Shown here one piece after another: positions 1-6,246 of a stretch of DNA of 9,818 nt. The position numbers were made by a program, and so were the translations under genes. Under the pieces are notes generated by a model that saw nothing but the letters and a program-made list of their open reading frames with translations, was not told the DNA's origin and made no database searches. The first letter of the stretch is position 1. Each line of letters begins with the position of its first letter. This stretch comes from Nitrospira sp. (lineage in GTDB: Bacteria; Nitrospirota; Nitrospiria; Nitrospirales; Nitrospiraceae), in assembly GCA_015904075.1 (NCBI GenBank), contig JABMDH010000034.1, forward strand, positions 37,222 through 47,039, given 5' to 3'.

Positions 1-372
1 CCTGAATTCGAGAACGTGGGCGGCGGGGTGGCGCACGACTGCCAACTGCATATGGGCGGATGGGATGGAAACTTTTCAGTCAAGAAAGTCTACCCACGCA
101 ACGCGCGCATCCAGAAACAACGGGCGTCTATCGTGCTGGATCCTGAAGCGCCGATACGGGCACAACCAGTCAGCAATGGCTATCTCCGCCTTCGCTATCT
201 CGATCGCTGGGGCCATAAATACGATTGTTGGTACCAGGTGACCCAGATCAAAAATCTAGCCCTGCCGCTCTATAACGTTCAGATCGACTTGGACCATCCT
301 GAAGTCAATACACCGGCGCTCTCGTTCTGGGACATGCGAAAATTGCTGCGCGCGGTGGATCAGAAAGACTGA
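1..372 (+). CDS. 3' end of an unrecognised protein (5' truncated by window)
   Basis: The frame is open from the first base and closes with TGA at 370-372, so this is the last 123 codons of a longer gene whose start lies upstream. The GTG at 16 is not preceded by a ribosome binding site and should not be taken as the start. The fragment begins with a Gly-rich NVGGGVA motif. It continues with alternating hydrophobic and charged stretches and an aromatic segment (YLRLRYLDRWGHKYDCW), which suggests a beta-rich domain. I recognise no family or catalytic motif, and no transmembrane helix lies in the visible part. NVGGGVA-type motifs occur in soluble beta-sandwich domains that follow membrane anchors in some hypothetical proteins; applying that here is inference. 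The gene converges on the lipoprotein gene at 423-1055. Confidence 0.7.
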   Translation, partial: PEFENVGGGVAHDCQLHMGGWDGNFSVKKVYPRNARIQKQRASIVLDPEAPIRAQPVSNGYLRLRYLDRWGHKYDCWYQVTQIKNLALPLYNVQIDLDHPEVNTPALSFWDMRKLLRAVDQKD

Positions 373-375
373 GCA

Positions 376-395
376 CCCCGGCATAATCGCCGGGG
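376..395. terminator. Candidate bidirectional terminator hairpin
   Basis: A perfect 7-bp inverted repeat, CCCCGGC-ataatc-GCCGGGG, begins 4 bp after the stop of the preceding + gene. It lies 28 bp beyond the 3' end of the convergent - gene. The stem is strong and the loop is 6 nt. Neither side has a proper T-run, so intrinsic termination may be weak. Its placement between convergent genes is the main support. Confidence 0.5.
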
Positions 396-422
396 CTACT
401 TCTGGAAAACTAACGGGGCGGA

Positions 423-1055
423 TCAATGCGCCGGGATTTGCGGGCCGACCTTTTCAAGAATCAATTGTCGAATCTGTTTGGCAAAGCGTTTCGAGACTTC
501 TTCATTCTGCAAGACATGGCCTGATTCATACACGGTGTAAATGGCAGGGGGCGACTGGGAGGTAATGGTGGCCTCCATGACCACCGCCGTCATCTTGCCG
601 GGTTTGCCGGTCTTACGATGCACACCCCGCATCTCCATCAATGAAACCTTTGGTGCAACGATGACATCGATGACTGATGAGGCCTTCTTGTTTCCCGGAA
701 CGAGTTGGATCACGGGATCAGACGAGAGTTCTTTGCGAATTTGTAGTGCGACGCCCCCCTTGGGATTTTCCGCTTTCTGCATTTTCTTATCCAGCACGGT
801 GGACGCAAGAGTGACATAGATCGGATCCTGCGGGCCTCGCAACGGTTTGGCATTGAGGAGACTGGATTGCTCCGCTTCATTAGCCTGAATCTGTTGCCCC
901 TTCGTCTGCGCATCGAGTGCCGGCTTGGCCGTAGCGTCTTCGCCGGTACTCTTTGAGGCAAAGTCCCCTCCGGCGCATGCGGCGACTGCTACGCTGAGCA
1001 TGACGATACTCAGAGAAGACAAAACATGATTCTGCCTCGATGATGTGTGGATCAT
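423..1055 (-). CDS. Uncharacterised lipoprotein
   Basis: This 210-residue protein starts with a lipoprotein signal peptide: a hydrophobic stretch at residues 11-26 leads to the lipobox VAAC with Cys27. The residue after Cys is Ala, so outer-membrane sorting is expected if Lol rules apply. A strong ribosome binding site (AAAGGAG, complement of 1063-1069) sits 7 bases before the ATG and fixes the start. Residues 28-70 are polar and low complexity (Thr/Gln/Ala/Glu), typical of a tether. Residues 75-210 look like a folded alpha/beta domain, with a well-defined centre (EMRGVHRKTGKPGK) and a C-terminal helix followed by PQIPAH. I do not recognise the family. The layout is loosely reminiscent of periplasmic CsgG/LpoB-like lipoproteins, but no diagnostic motif supports that. 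A candidate promoter lies at 1117-1144. Confidence 0.8.
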   Translation of the reverse strand: MIHTSSRQNHVLSSLSIVMLSVAVAACAGGDFASKSTGEDATAKPALDAQTKGQQIQANEAEQSSLLNAKPLRGPQDPIYVTLASTVLDKKMQKAENPKGGVALQIRKELSSDPVIQLVPGNKKASSVIDVIVAPKVSLMEMRGVHRKTGKPGKMTAVVMEATITSQSPPAIYTVYESGHVLQNEEVSKRFAKQIRQLILEKVGPQIPAH

Positions 1056-1062
1056 GGAGTCA

Positions 1063-1069
1063 CTCCTTT
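1063..1069 (-). promoter_or_regulatory. Ribosome binding site of the lipoprotein gene
   Basis: On the - strand this reads AAAGGAG, 7 bases upstream of the ATG at 1053-1055. It is a near-ideal Shine-Dalgarno sequence and decides the start. Confidence 0.8.
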
Positions 1070-1116
1070 GAAGGATAATCTGTATGGTCAGTGGCCGAGT
1101 CTATTGTGTTGCGCTA

Positions 1117-1144
1117 AGTGTAGCAGTTGACTGTATCCTGTCGA
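1117..1144 (-). promoter_or_regulatory. Candidate sigma70-type promoter for the lipoprotein gene
   Basis: Reading the - strand, TCGACA (1139-1144, five of six matches to TTGACA) is followed after 16 bp by TACACT (1117-1122, four of six matches to TATAAT). A TGC directly upstream of the hexamer makes it an extended -10. Transcription would start near 1110 and leave a leader of about 55 bases. The call is by eye. Confidence 0.4.
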
Positions 1145-1203
1145 GTTCCACCTCTTGTCGGACTCGTGACGATACGTTCAAGACCCTGACTAGGACGGAC
1201 GTC

Positions 1204-1225
1204 TGATAAAAGTTCATATTTATCA
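1204..1225. promoter_or_regulatory. Inverted repeat in divergent gap, possible operator
   Basis: TGATAAA at 1204-1210 and TTTATCA at 1219-1225 form a perfect 7-bp inverted repeat with an 8-bp spacer. This is a local AT-rich island in the gap between the divergent lipoprotein and barrel genes. The 22-bp span and spacing suit a dimeric DNA-binding protein. No regulator gene is visible in the window. The remainder of 1056-1427 holds no convincing gene. Confidence 0.3.
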
Positions 1226-1427
1226 TGCACTTGAATTGTGTTGGCACTATGAGCCGCCCATTTCACGGTGCTGAGATCGTGCAGTTCAGGTTGGTACATA
1301 CAGAGGGAATCTTCGTGAGTCGTACTCGCTGATTCAATGATCGTGAGCCTCTGTGCATCGTGGCAACCGCTTGGTAAGATGATTCCGCATCATGTTCAGT
1401 CGAGTGCGTCTGATTGAGGAGATGACG

Positions 1428-2078
1428 ATGCTGGTACGTACCGCTCTCTTGTTCCTCTGGTTCATTGCCGGGATCGTTGTCACGCCCAAGCCTGCCATTG
1501 CAGAATGGTATCTTGCCGGAACCGCCGGCGTGAATTTTGCGGATCGGATCAATACCATCGGAGGGACTGGTCCGCAAGCAGGACTTCCCGGGCCCTTCGT
1601 CGACTTTGATCTCCAGAACTCTTTGACCTACGGAGCCAAGGCGGGCTATTTCCCCAGGCACAGTTGGTTCGGAATCGAGGGAGAAGTAGTGCACACATCC
1701 CCGCATATCAAGAGCCTGCCTCGCACTCCAACCTTAGAGGAAGTTTCCGGTATCCATTTCAGACTGACCACAGTCGGCGCAAATTTTATCGCGCGATATC
1801 CAGGCCGTACGTTTCAGCCCTATGTGGGAACCGGGATCGGTATGGCAATTGCCCGAATCGGAGAGACTGCTACTGTCCGAAGCGACACCGATGTGACGGC
1901 GGCGTGGAACCTATTCGTCGGTCTCAGAGCATTTGTGATGCCGCAGATCGCCGTGTTTACGGAATATAAGTATCAGGGCGTATCGCTCCAATTCGATCAG
2001 GCATTCGGCTCTGATGGCGGCTTTGCGGGCAACTACAGAGCGCAGCATATCCTGGGTGGGTTGTCCTACCATTTTTAG
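1428..2078 (+). CDS. Outer-membrane beta-barrel protein (OMP_b-brl / OmpA-like barrel)
   Basis: Protein of 216 residues. The start chosen is ATG 1428, because GAGGAG at 1416-1421 lies 6 bases before it. This start gives a clean signal peptide of 25 residues ending in AIA, with mature protein from EWYLAG. Upstream ATGs at 1392 and 1422 are in frame but lack a well-placed ribosome binding site and would add a polar extension. The mature part has alternating amphipathic strands separated by Gly/Asn/Asp-rich loops (for example GIHFRLTTVGANFIARYP and FQPYVGTGIGMAIARI) and ends in SYHF. A C-terminal Phe is the usual BAM recognition signal. Size and pattern fit an eight-stranded small barrel of the OmpA/opacity-porin type. 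The ligand or role is unknown. The Slp-type gene starts 13 bp after its stop, so the two are probably co-transcribed. Confidence 0.8.
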   Translation: MLVRTALLFLWFIAGIVVTPKPAIAEWYLAGTAGVNFADRINTIGGTGPQAGLPGPFVDFDLQNSLTYGAKAGYFPRHSWFGIEGEVVHTSPHIKSLPRTPTLEEVSGIHFRLTTVGANFIARYPGRTFQPYVGTGIGMAIARIGETATVRSDTDVTAAWNLFVGLRAFVMPQIAVFTEYKYQGVSLQFDQAFGSDGGFAGNYRAQHILGGLSYHF

Positions 2079-2091
2079 ATGCGGAGGCTCT

Positions 2092-2772
2092 ATGTTTCGC
2101 GGCGCTGTGCTCCCTCCCCTGTTGGCAGGACTCTTCGGCATCGTGTCTTGTGCGGAATCTGTCCATCAAGTACAACGAGAGTCAGGCTTGCTCGGTGTGC
2201 CATCAGTGTTGGCAACCCAAATTGATTCGAGTGTCAGGTTTGTCGACGTACAGGAAACTCCTGCAAACTACGTTGGGCGAGTAGTCATGTTCGGCGGGAT
2301 TGTCCTTGGGGCGAAACGGACTGGAACTGAGACTGAAATAGAAATCTTGGAGCTTCCAGTTGGACCTGATGGTCCGCTAACAGTGGACCGTCTTCGTTCA
2401 AAAGGTCGATTCATAGCAGTTCGCAATGATGTTGTCGACCCGGCGACCCTGCCGTCAGGCACACCCGTCAGCATCATCGGTGCAGTGAAAGGATCGACGA
2501 CCAAACCTCTCGACGAAGGCGAATTCACCTATCCGGTACTTGATGCACAACACATTGTGAATTGGAATACGGTCGTTGCGCAGAGGCCGGATAATCCTGT
2601 GTTCCTCAGCCCATTCCTTGCACCACTTGCACCCTATGGATATTGGGGCAGACCCTATGGACATTTCCCCTATTCGGGACGGTTTGGTGGCCCATCGTTC
2701 GGTGTTCCAAGGTCCTCGCCGCCGCCACCACCACCGCCACGAAACTCCTCGCCGAATCTCAGGCGTAGGTAA
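2092..2772 (+). CDS. Slp-family outer-membrane lipoprotein
   Basis: Protein of 226 residues. The start is ATG 2092, preceded by GGAGG at 2083-2087. An in-frame ATG at 2014 lies inside the barrel gene and would bury the signal peptide. Residues 1-19 are a lipoprotein signal with lipobox IVSC and Cys20. Residues about 46-160 fit the Slp family (starvation-inducible lipoprotein, Pfam Slp): ANYVGRVVMFGGIVLG, the ILELPVG segment, GRFIAV, the LPSGTPVSIIGAVKG segment, and EGEFTYPVLDAQHIVNW. The last 50 residues are a Gly/Pro/aromatic tail with seven consecutive prolines (210-216) and an Arg-rich end. The Slp core is secure. The extreme tail may be altered, because its 3' end abuts a broken convergent gene. 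Slp proteins sit in the outer membrane; their molecular role is not established. Confidence 0.82.
   Translation: MFRGAVLPPLLAGLFGIVSCAESVHQVQRESGLLGVPSVLATQIDSSVRFVDVQETPANYVGRVVMFGGIVLGAKRTGTETEIEILELPVGPDGPLTVDRLRSKGRFIAVRNDVVDPATLPSGTPVSIIGAVKGSTTKPLDEGEFTYPVLDAQHIVNWNTVVAQRPDNPVFLSPFLAPLAPYGYWGRPYGHFPYSGRFGGPSFGVPRSSPPPPPPPRNSSPNLRRR
2719..2739 (+). repeat. CCG/CCA trinucleotide run encoding seven prolines
   Basis: Seven consecutive CCN codons made only of CCG and CCA form a short imperfect trinucleotide repeat near the 3' end of the Slp gene. Read on the other strand, the same bases encode a Gly run in the extended frame of the broken neighbouring gene. Such tracts can change length by replication slippage. 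Confidence 0.6.
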
Positions 2773-3092
2773 TCAGTGATGGAAGGCAAGGTAATGGTCC
2801 GGTTCTGCTTGTCGCCCTTGATGACGAGGCGATTCAAGAGATAGACATTGCCCTTGGTATCCACGACCTGCCAATGCGGCGCGGGCGTGTCGGGAATCTT
2901 GAATTCCTCTGACTAAGTCAGGGTGTCGTTGTTTCCGGACCGACTATGAGCAGCTGTCCCGCTGTTGGCCTGTACTCCTTCGAACTTGCTGGTCGTATGC
3001 ACGTCGGCCGCAAACCCGCGCGACGCCATGAACAACCCTGTTGCGGCAACCATGGACAGGAACCCCATCTTGAATACACTTCTCGGACTCAT
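2773..3092 (-). pseudogene. Small exported DM13-like protein gene, interrupted by an in-frame stop
   Basis: A perfect ribosome binding site (AAGGAGG, complement of 3098-3104) precedes ATG 3092 by 5 bases. The frame encodes a signal peptide (residues 1 to about 28, ending RGFA|AD) and then a mature segment, but it meets TAG at codon 60 (2913-2915). The same frame stays open afterwards and reads as continuous protein: SEEFKIPDTPAPHWQVVD, GNVYLLNRLVIKGDKQNRTI and TLPSI. One base change (TAG from TTG or similar) would explain the stop. The pattern of a polar strand, LTLxEEFKIPDTPAPHWQV, a Leu-rich strand, KGDKxNxTITLP resembles DM13-type domains (proposed electron-transfer domain). Those normally continue for about 25 more residues with a Trp-Cys motif, which is missing here. 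Protein-like sequence ends at about 2778, at the Slp gene stop, after which the frame runs antisense through Slp to 2670. I read it as a decayed, truncated gene; the family call is tentative. Confidence 0.6.
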
Positions 3093-3097
3093 GACTT

Positions 3098-3104
3098 CCT
3101 CCTT
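3098..3104 (-). promoter_or_regulatory. Consensus ribosome binding site of the interrupted gene
   Basis: On the - strand the sequence reads AAGGAGG, five bases before the ATG at 3090-3092. Its perfect match to the anti-Shine-Dalgarno sequence shows that the broken reading frame downstream was, or still is, a translated gene. Confidence 0.75.
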
Positions 3105-3589
3105 GTTATATAAATACTGTGCGGTGCTGATCGTTTCTCTTCTTAGATCATCCGCTTCTACGAATCTGTCGGATGGAGGCGCCAGTCCTTACATATATTC
3201 AAGACGCGTATGCTGATAGCGCACGCGTTAGAAGGTACGTGCACGTCTCGAAGACATGTTTCACAAATGACCAATGACGGTTGACGTATGAGACGGCTGT
3301 CAAGCAATTCGCCAACAATGGAAAATGCAGCGCAGGTCGTGTGATTGTGAAGCGCTTCAGACGGCGCCCGCATGGAGCGCCAATTCTTGTTTTTCAGACT
3401 CTGTACCAGGAAACGGAATTCTGTACGGCGGTCGAGATGTCACCCCGTAGTGCAGCCGCCACTCTGCAGACTCCACTTGCTGGCAGAGCCACCAGCACAT
3501 GATCCGAAGATGACACTCCTGCTTGGCTTGTTGCACGTAGCGAATCGCTTAATTGATCATAGTTCCCACGGCGCACGCCTGTGAATAAC
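3105..3589. other. Region without recognisable gene
   Basis: Several overlapping short frames exist here on both strands, but none has a ribosome binding site, a coherent composition or a recognisable motif. Visible small structures are two ACGCGT sites 13 bp apart (3204-3209 and 3223-3228), a perfect 10-bp palindrome ACGTGCACGT (3237-3246), and GTCTcgaAGAC (3245-3255). None is strong enough to name. The region may hold the promoter of the interrupted - strand gene and distant regulatory DNA for pyruvate kinase, but I could not place either. Confidence 0.5.
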
Positions 3590-3611
3590 GTTTGGTCTGA
3601 ACTGGCCAAAC
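3590..3611. promoter_or_regulatory. Inverted repeat upstream of pyruvate kinase
   Basis: GTTTGGTC-TGAACT-GGCCAAAC forms an 8-bp stem with one T-G wobble and a 6-nt loop, ending 59 bp before the chosen pyruvate kinase start. It may be an operator or a leader hairpin. No T-run follows, so it is not an obvious terminator. Confidence 0.3.
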
Positions 3612-3670
3612 ATTCTTACAGGTAAAGACTAGCTATGGCGAGCGGTCATTCTGTGCTAGTCTGCTCCGCC

Positions 3671-5134
3671 ATGCGCAAAGCCAAGATCGTCTGTACCATC
3701 GGTCCGGCGACGGCGTCGCCAGCAAGGCTCGAACAGCTCATTGAAAGCGGCATGAATGCCGCACGGCTGAATTTTTCCCATGGCACGCATGAATCCCATG
3801 CGGCTGCCATTTCAGCGATCCGCCAGGCCGCAGCACGGCAACGGGTGGCGGTCGCCATCATCCAGGATGTTCAGGGCCCCAGGATACGAGTGGGTACGTT
3901 ACCGGACAACGGCATTGAGGTACGAGCCGGTCAATCGGTTTGTGTGCAGCTCATATCCACCCGGTCAGAAGATGAGATCGGCTCACAATCCCCTGCCCAA
4001 CCCCATATCCCCTCTCCTGTTCCAGTCATTCCAGTGGTCTATCCGGCCCTCTCGCGTGACATCCAGCCGGGCGCCAGGATTCTTATTAACGATGGACTAG
4101 TCGAACTCATCGCCGACCGCATTACTGATGAATCAATTGACTGTACCGTTGCAACCGGCGGAAAGATTTCGTCCAACAAGGGGATCAATCTGCCGGGCAC
4201 CGCGGTCAGCGTCCCTACGCTCACCGACAAAGACCGGGACGACATTCGATTCGGAGTCTCACAGGGGGTCGATTATGTGGCGTTGTCGTTTGTCCGAGGA
4301 CCTGAAGACATCGTAGCGGCGCGCACATGGCTTGCCACCTGTGGCGGTACTCAGCCGATCATCGCTAAAATTGAACGGGCTGAGGCCATCACAGCCTTGG
4401 ATGCAATCCTGGAACAGGCAGAGGGTGTGATGATCGCGCGTGGCGATCTCGGCGTCGAGATGGGGCCTGAAGCAGTGCCGGTCTTACAGAAACGCATCAT
4501 CGCAGAAGCGAACCGCCGCCGTCGCCTTGTTATTACAGCGACACAAATGTTGGAATCGATGACCCAGGCATTGCGTCCGACCAGAGCCGAAGCCTCGGAT
4601 GTTGCCAACGCGGTATTCGATGGCACTGATGCGGTGATGCTATCCGCTGAAACAGCCGTCGGCGCGTATCCGATCGAAACGGTTCGTGTCATGGATCGCA
4701 TCATTCGTGCAGCGGAAGAAGCCGCTGAACCGACTGTCCTGCCGAAGCGCCACACGGATGTTGAGCAGCAACCCTTTCCTGAGGCCATCTGTACGGCGGC
4801 ATCCTCTGCTGCCAAAGCGATTTCTGCACGTGCAATTGTGGCCTTTAGCGAACAGGGAACGACGGCTCGATTGATTTCCAAGCAACGGCCGACTCCGCCG
4901 ATCATCGCCTTCACACCATTTGAGCCGGTTCGGCAACGGATGGCGCTCTATTGGGGGGTGCGTCCCTATACGATGCCGCAAATCGAGCAGACCGATGCGC
5001 GAGTCACTGAGGCTGAGCGCCGTTTAAAAGTGGAAGGCCTGGTTATGGTAGGAGAAAAGATTGTGATTCTATCGGGGACGAGAGTAGCTCATCCCGGCGG
5101 GACCAATCTGATTAAGCTCCACGAAGTAGGATAG
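3671..5134 (+). CDS. pyk: Pyruvate kinase
   Basis: Converts phosphoenolpyruvate and ADP to pyruvate and ATP, the last step of glycolysis, in the cytoplasm. With the start at ATG 3671 the protein is 487 residues and begins MRKAKIVCTIGPAT, the canonical N-terminus. An in-frame ATG at 3635 adds 12 atypical residues. Neither start has a clear ribosome binding site, and a TGCTAGTCT element at 3654-3662 would allow a nearly leaderless transcript from 3671. Motifs in order: ARLNFSHG, the signature IIAKIERAEAI with catalytic Lys233 and metal ligand Glu235, ARGDLGVEMG with metal ligand Asp259 (same spacing as E. coli PykF K220/E222/D246), TATQMLESM, and DGTDAVMLSAETAVGAYP. The C-terminal effector domain ends SGTRVAHPGGTNLIKLHEVG. 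The B (lid) domain carries an unusual Pro/Ser-rich insert at about residues 104-122. The gene appears monocistronic and convergent with the HPF-like gene. Confidence 0.96.
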   Translation: MRKAKIVCTIGPATASPARLEQLIESGMNAARLNFSHGTHESHAAAISAIRQAAARQRVAVAIIQDVQGPRIRVGTLPDNGIEVRAGQSVCVQLISTRSEDEIGSQSPAQPHIPSPVPVIPVVYPALSRDIQPGARILINDGLVELIADRITDESIDCTVATGGKISSNKGINLPGTAVSVPTLTDKDRDDIRFGVSQGVDYVALSFVRGPEDIVAARTWLATCGGTQPIIAKIERAEAITALDAILEQAEGVMIARGDLGVEMGPEAVPVLQKRIIAEANRRRRLVITATQMLESMTQALRPTRAEASDVANAVFDGTDAVMLSAETAVGAYPIETVRVMDRIIRAAEEAAEPTVLPKRHTDVEQQPFPEAICTAASSAAKAISARAIVAFSEQGTTARLISKQRPTPPIIAFTPFEPVRQRMALYWGVRPYTMPQIEQTDARVTEAERRLKVEGLVMVGEKIVILSGTRVAHPGGTNLIKLHEVG

Positions 5135-5156
5135 ATCCGGCCAGCCGGCCCTATCC
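5129..5156. terminator. Candidate bidirectional terminator hairpin after pyruvate kinase
   Basis: GGATAG (5129-5134, containing the pyk stop codon) pairs with CTATCC (5151-5156). Inside, CCGG (5137-5140) pairs with CCGG (5145-5148) around the loop CCAG, with a 2x2 internal mismatch. The hairpin lies between the convergent pyk and HPF-like genes. No T-run follows on either strand, so its strength is uncertain. Confidence 0.4.
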
Positions 5157-5169
5157 CTCACCCGCAGTA

Positions 5170-5508
5170 TCACGGCTGCGGATCCGGCACCGGCATCCGG
5201 TCATGAATTCGCCCCAGCTTGCTCTCGATCGATCGTTGTAACTTCTCCGCCGCTTCCGCGACGGCCAGTTCAATGGTCGGCCCCTGATGGCTCACGACGA
5301 TGGGCTGAAGGCCGGCCAATCTCGCTTCAAGCACACAGCGAAAATCGTCGCCCTTCGATTTATGTCCGTTGGTATCGCTGAGATGGGCTTCTACTCGTGT
5401 AATCCGATCGGAGAATCGAGCAATCGTGCCCTCGACGCTGGCATGAACAAGACGCACAACATCTTCGCGCCCCGTAATGTGGTTGTCGGTATGAACCTGA
5501 ATTTGCAT
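5170..5508 (-). CDS. HPF/RaiA-family ribosome-associated protein
   Basis: Protein of 112 residues with the length and order expected of the short hibernation-promoting/RaiA fold (beta-alpha-beta-beta-beta-alpha). It has MQIQVHTDNHITGRED at the N-terminus, a first helix ending ARFSDRITRVEAHLSD, the acidic/Lys linker TNGHKSKGDD, then RCVLEARLAGLQPIVVSHQG. A second helix, AVAEAAEKLQRSIESKLGRI, follows. There is no long C-terminal dimerisation domain, so it is not the long HPF type. Family members bind the 30S subunit near the decoding site and stabilise idle ribosomes in slow growth or stress. This variant, with the FSDRITRVEAHLSD and EARL motifs, is a known subgroup whose precise action is less studied. 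GGAGGG (complement of 5515-5520) lies 6 bases before the ATG and supports the start. Confidence 0.85.
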   Translation of the reverse strand: MQIQVHTDNHITGREDVVRLVHASVEGTIARFSDRITRVEAHLSDTNGHKSKGDDFRCVLEARLAGLQPIVVSHQGPTIELAVAEAAEKLQRSIESKLGRIHDRMPVPDPQP

Positions 5509-5622
5509 GCGCCACCCTCCAGACTTGTAAGTTATTCAGGCACCATCATCGCTCGACCCTCTATGCCTGACACGACAGGTCAACATACATGGTCGTAGCC
5601 CTTTTCTTGAACCTTCTCCCGG

Positions 5623-5651
5623 TTGATGTCAAGCCCACAGCGTGATAATAG
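5623..5651 (+). promoter_or_regulatory. Candidate sigma70-type promoter upstream of the small exported protein
   Basis: TTGATG (5623-5628) is followed by GATAATAG. Taking TAATAG (5646-5651) as the -10 gives a 17-bp spacer; taking the better hexamer GATAAT (5644-5649) gives 15 bp. A start near 5656 would leave a leader of about 120 bases to the gene at 5776. This is a visual call with competing registers. Confidence 0.3.
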
Positions 5652-5775
5652 GATCTCATGGTGCGTAATACAGGAAATGCGATGTTCGAATCGCTGTCGT
5701 TCTTAAATCTGCTTTCTCCCCTCTTGATCTCTTGTCTTGAACAGACTAGGCTGCTGAGGTCAATCAGGACAGGGC

Positions 5776-6198
5776 ATGATGAGACTTTTCCTTGCCAGTA
5801 TCATCACTCTTCTGCCTCTCATGGCCTGGGCCGAGCCTGCACAGTCTGACAAAGCCGGTCTCGTTGACTCCCCGGTCGCCGTCGACCCAGCCTCTCCGAG
5901 TGATTCAGAGTATACCGGCGACCAGCTGGACGGCGACGAGCAACTCAGGCCATACGGCAACCCCTACAGTCCTGCATCAGCCACGAACTTTGAGCCATTC
6001 ATAACATCGTCTGCCTATGCTCAAAACCAATTGCGCCGAAATGCATATGAGCCTGAGTGGTTCACTGCTCCTGTCGTTCGCTACGGGAACGCCTATTCGT
6101 CCGATCAGATCAACCAACGATACGATGGTGGCATTGTGCATTCGTCGAGCAGTCCGATGAGTCTCTACAGCAGGGGCGGGAGAATTGAAGGACATTAG
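5776..6198 (+). CDS. Small exported Tyr/Asn/Ser-rich protein of unknown function
   Basis: Protein of 140 residues (139 if the second of two adjacent ATGs is used). AGGA at 5766-5769 lies 6 bases before the first ATG. A clear signal peptide ends in AWA at residue 19, with mature protein from EPAQ. The first 40 mature residues are acidic and low complexity. The rest repeats a loose motif built on a small residue, Tyr, Ser/Ala and Asn/Gln: GNPYSPASATN, SSAYAQNQLRRN and YGNAYSSDQINQRYDGG. Comparable YGNPYSP-type repeats occur in small exported bacterial proteins, but I know no function. No Cys, metal motif or transmembrane segment is present after the signal. It is convergent with the gene at 6247-7236 and probably periplasmic or secreted. 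Confidence 0.7.
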   Translation: MMRLFLASIITLLPLMAWAEPAQSDKAGLVDSPVAVDPASPSDSEYTGDQLDGDEQLRPYGNPYSPASATNFEPFITSSAYAQNQLRRNAYEPEWFTAPVVRYGNAYSSDQINQRYDGGIVHSSSSPMSLYSRGGRIEGH

Positions 6199-6212
6199 CC
6201 TCGCCCGTTGTG

Positions 6213-6238
6213 TCTCAATGCCCGCACTGTGGGTGAGA
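6213..6238. terminator. Candidate terminator hairpin between convergent genes
   Basis: TCTCA (6213-6217) pairs with TGAGA (6234-6238), and a partly paired C-rich/G-rich core lies between them. The element occupies the short gap between the convergent genes ending at 6198 and 6247. The stem is imperfect and no clear T-run follows. Confidence 0.3.
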
Positions 6239-6246
6239 TAGTGGCG

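Noticed and set aside
16..372. GTG start at 16 giving a complete 118-residue gene
   Set aside because: The frame is open to the window edge and there is no ribosome binding site, so the gene starts upstream.
1263..1706. 147-codon - strand frame across the divergent gap and barrel gene
   Set aside because: It overlaps the signal peptide and first strands of the barrel gene, has no coherent motif and no translation signals.
2014..2091. Longer Slp reading frame starting inside the barrel gene
   Set aside because: It would place 26 atypical residues before a good lipoprotein signal; the GGAGG before ATG 2092 decides the start.
3093..3589. Hidden RNA gene or riboswitch in the large gap
   Set aside because: I saw no conserved core, tRNA-like arms or strong hairpin series; only short palindromes are present.
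4351..4914. 187-codon frame opposite pyruvate kinase
   Set aside because: It is antisense to strongly conserved pyruvate kinase motifs, with no ribosome binding site and Ala/Arg/Ser-rich shadow composition.
5658..5849. Short + frame with a hydrophobic stretch upstream of the exported protein
   Set aside because: It overlaps the start of the well-supported gene at 5776 in another frame and has no ribosome binding site.
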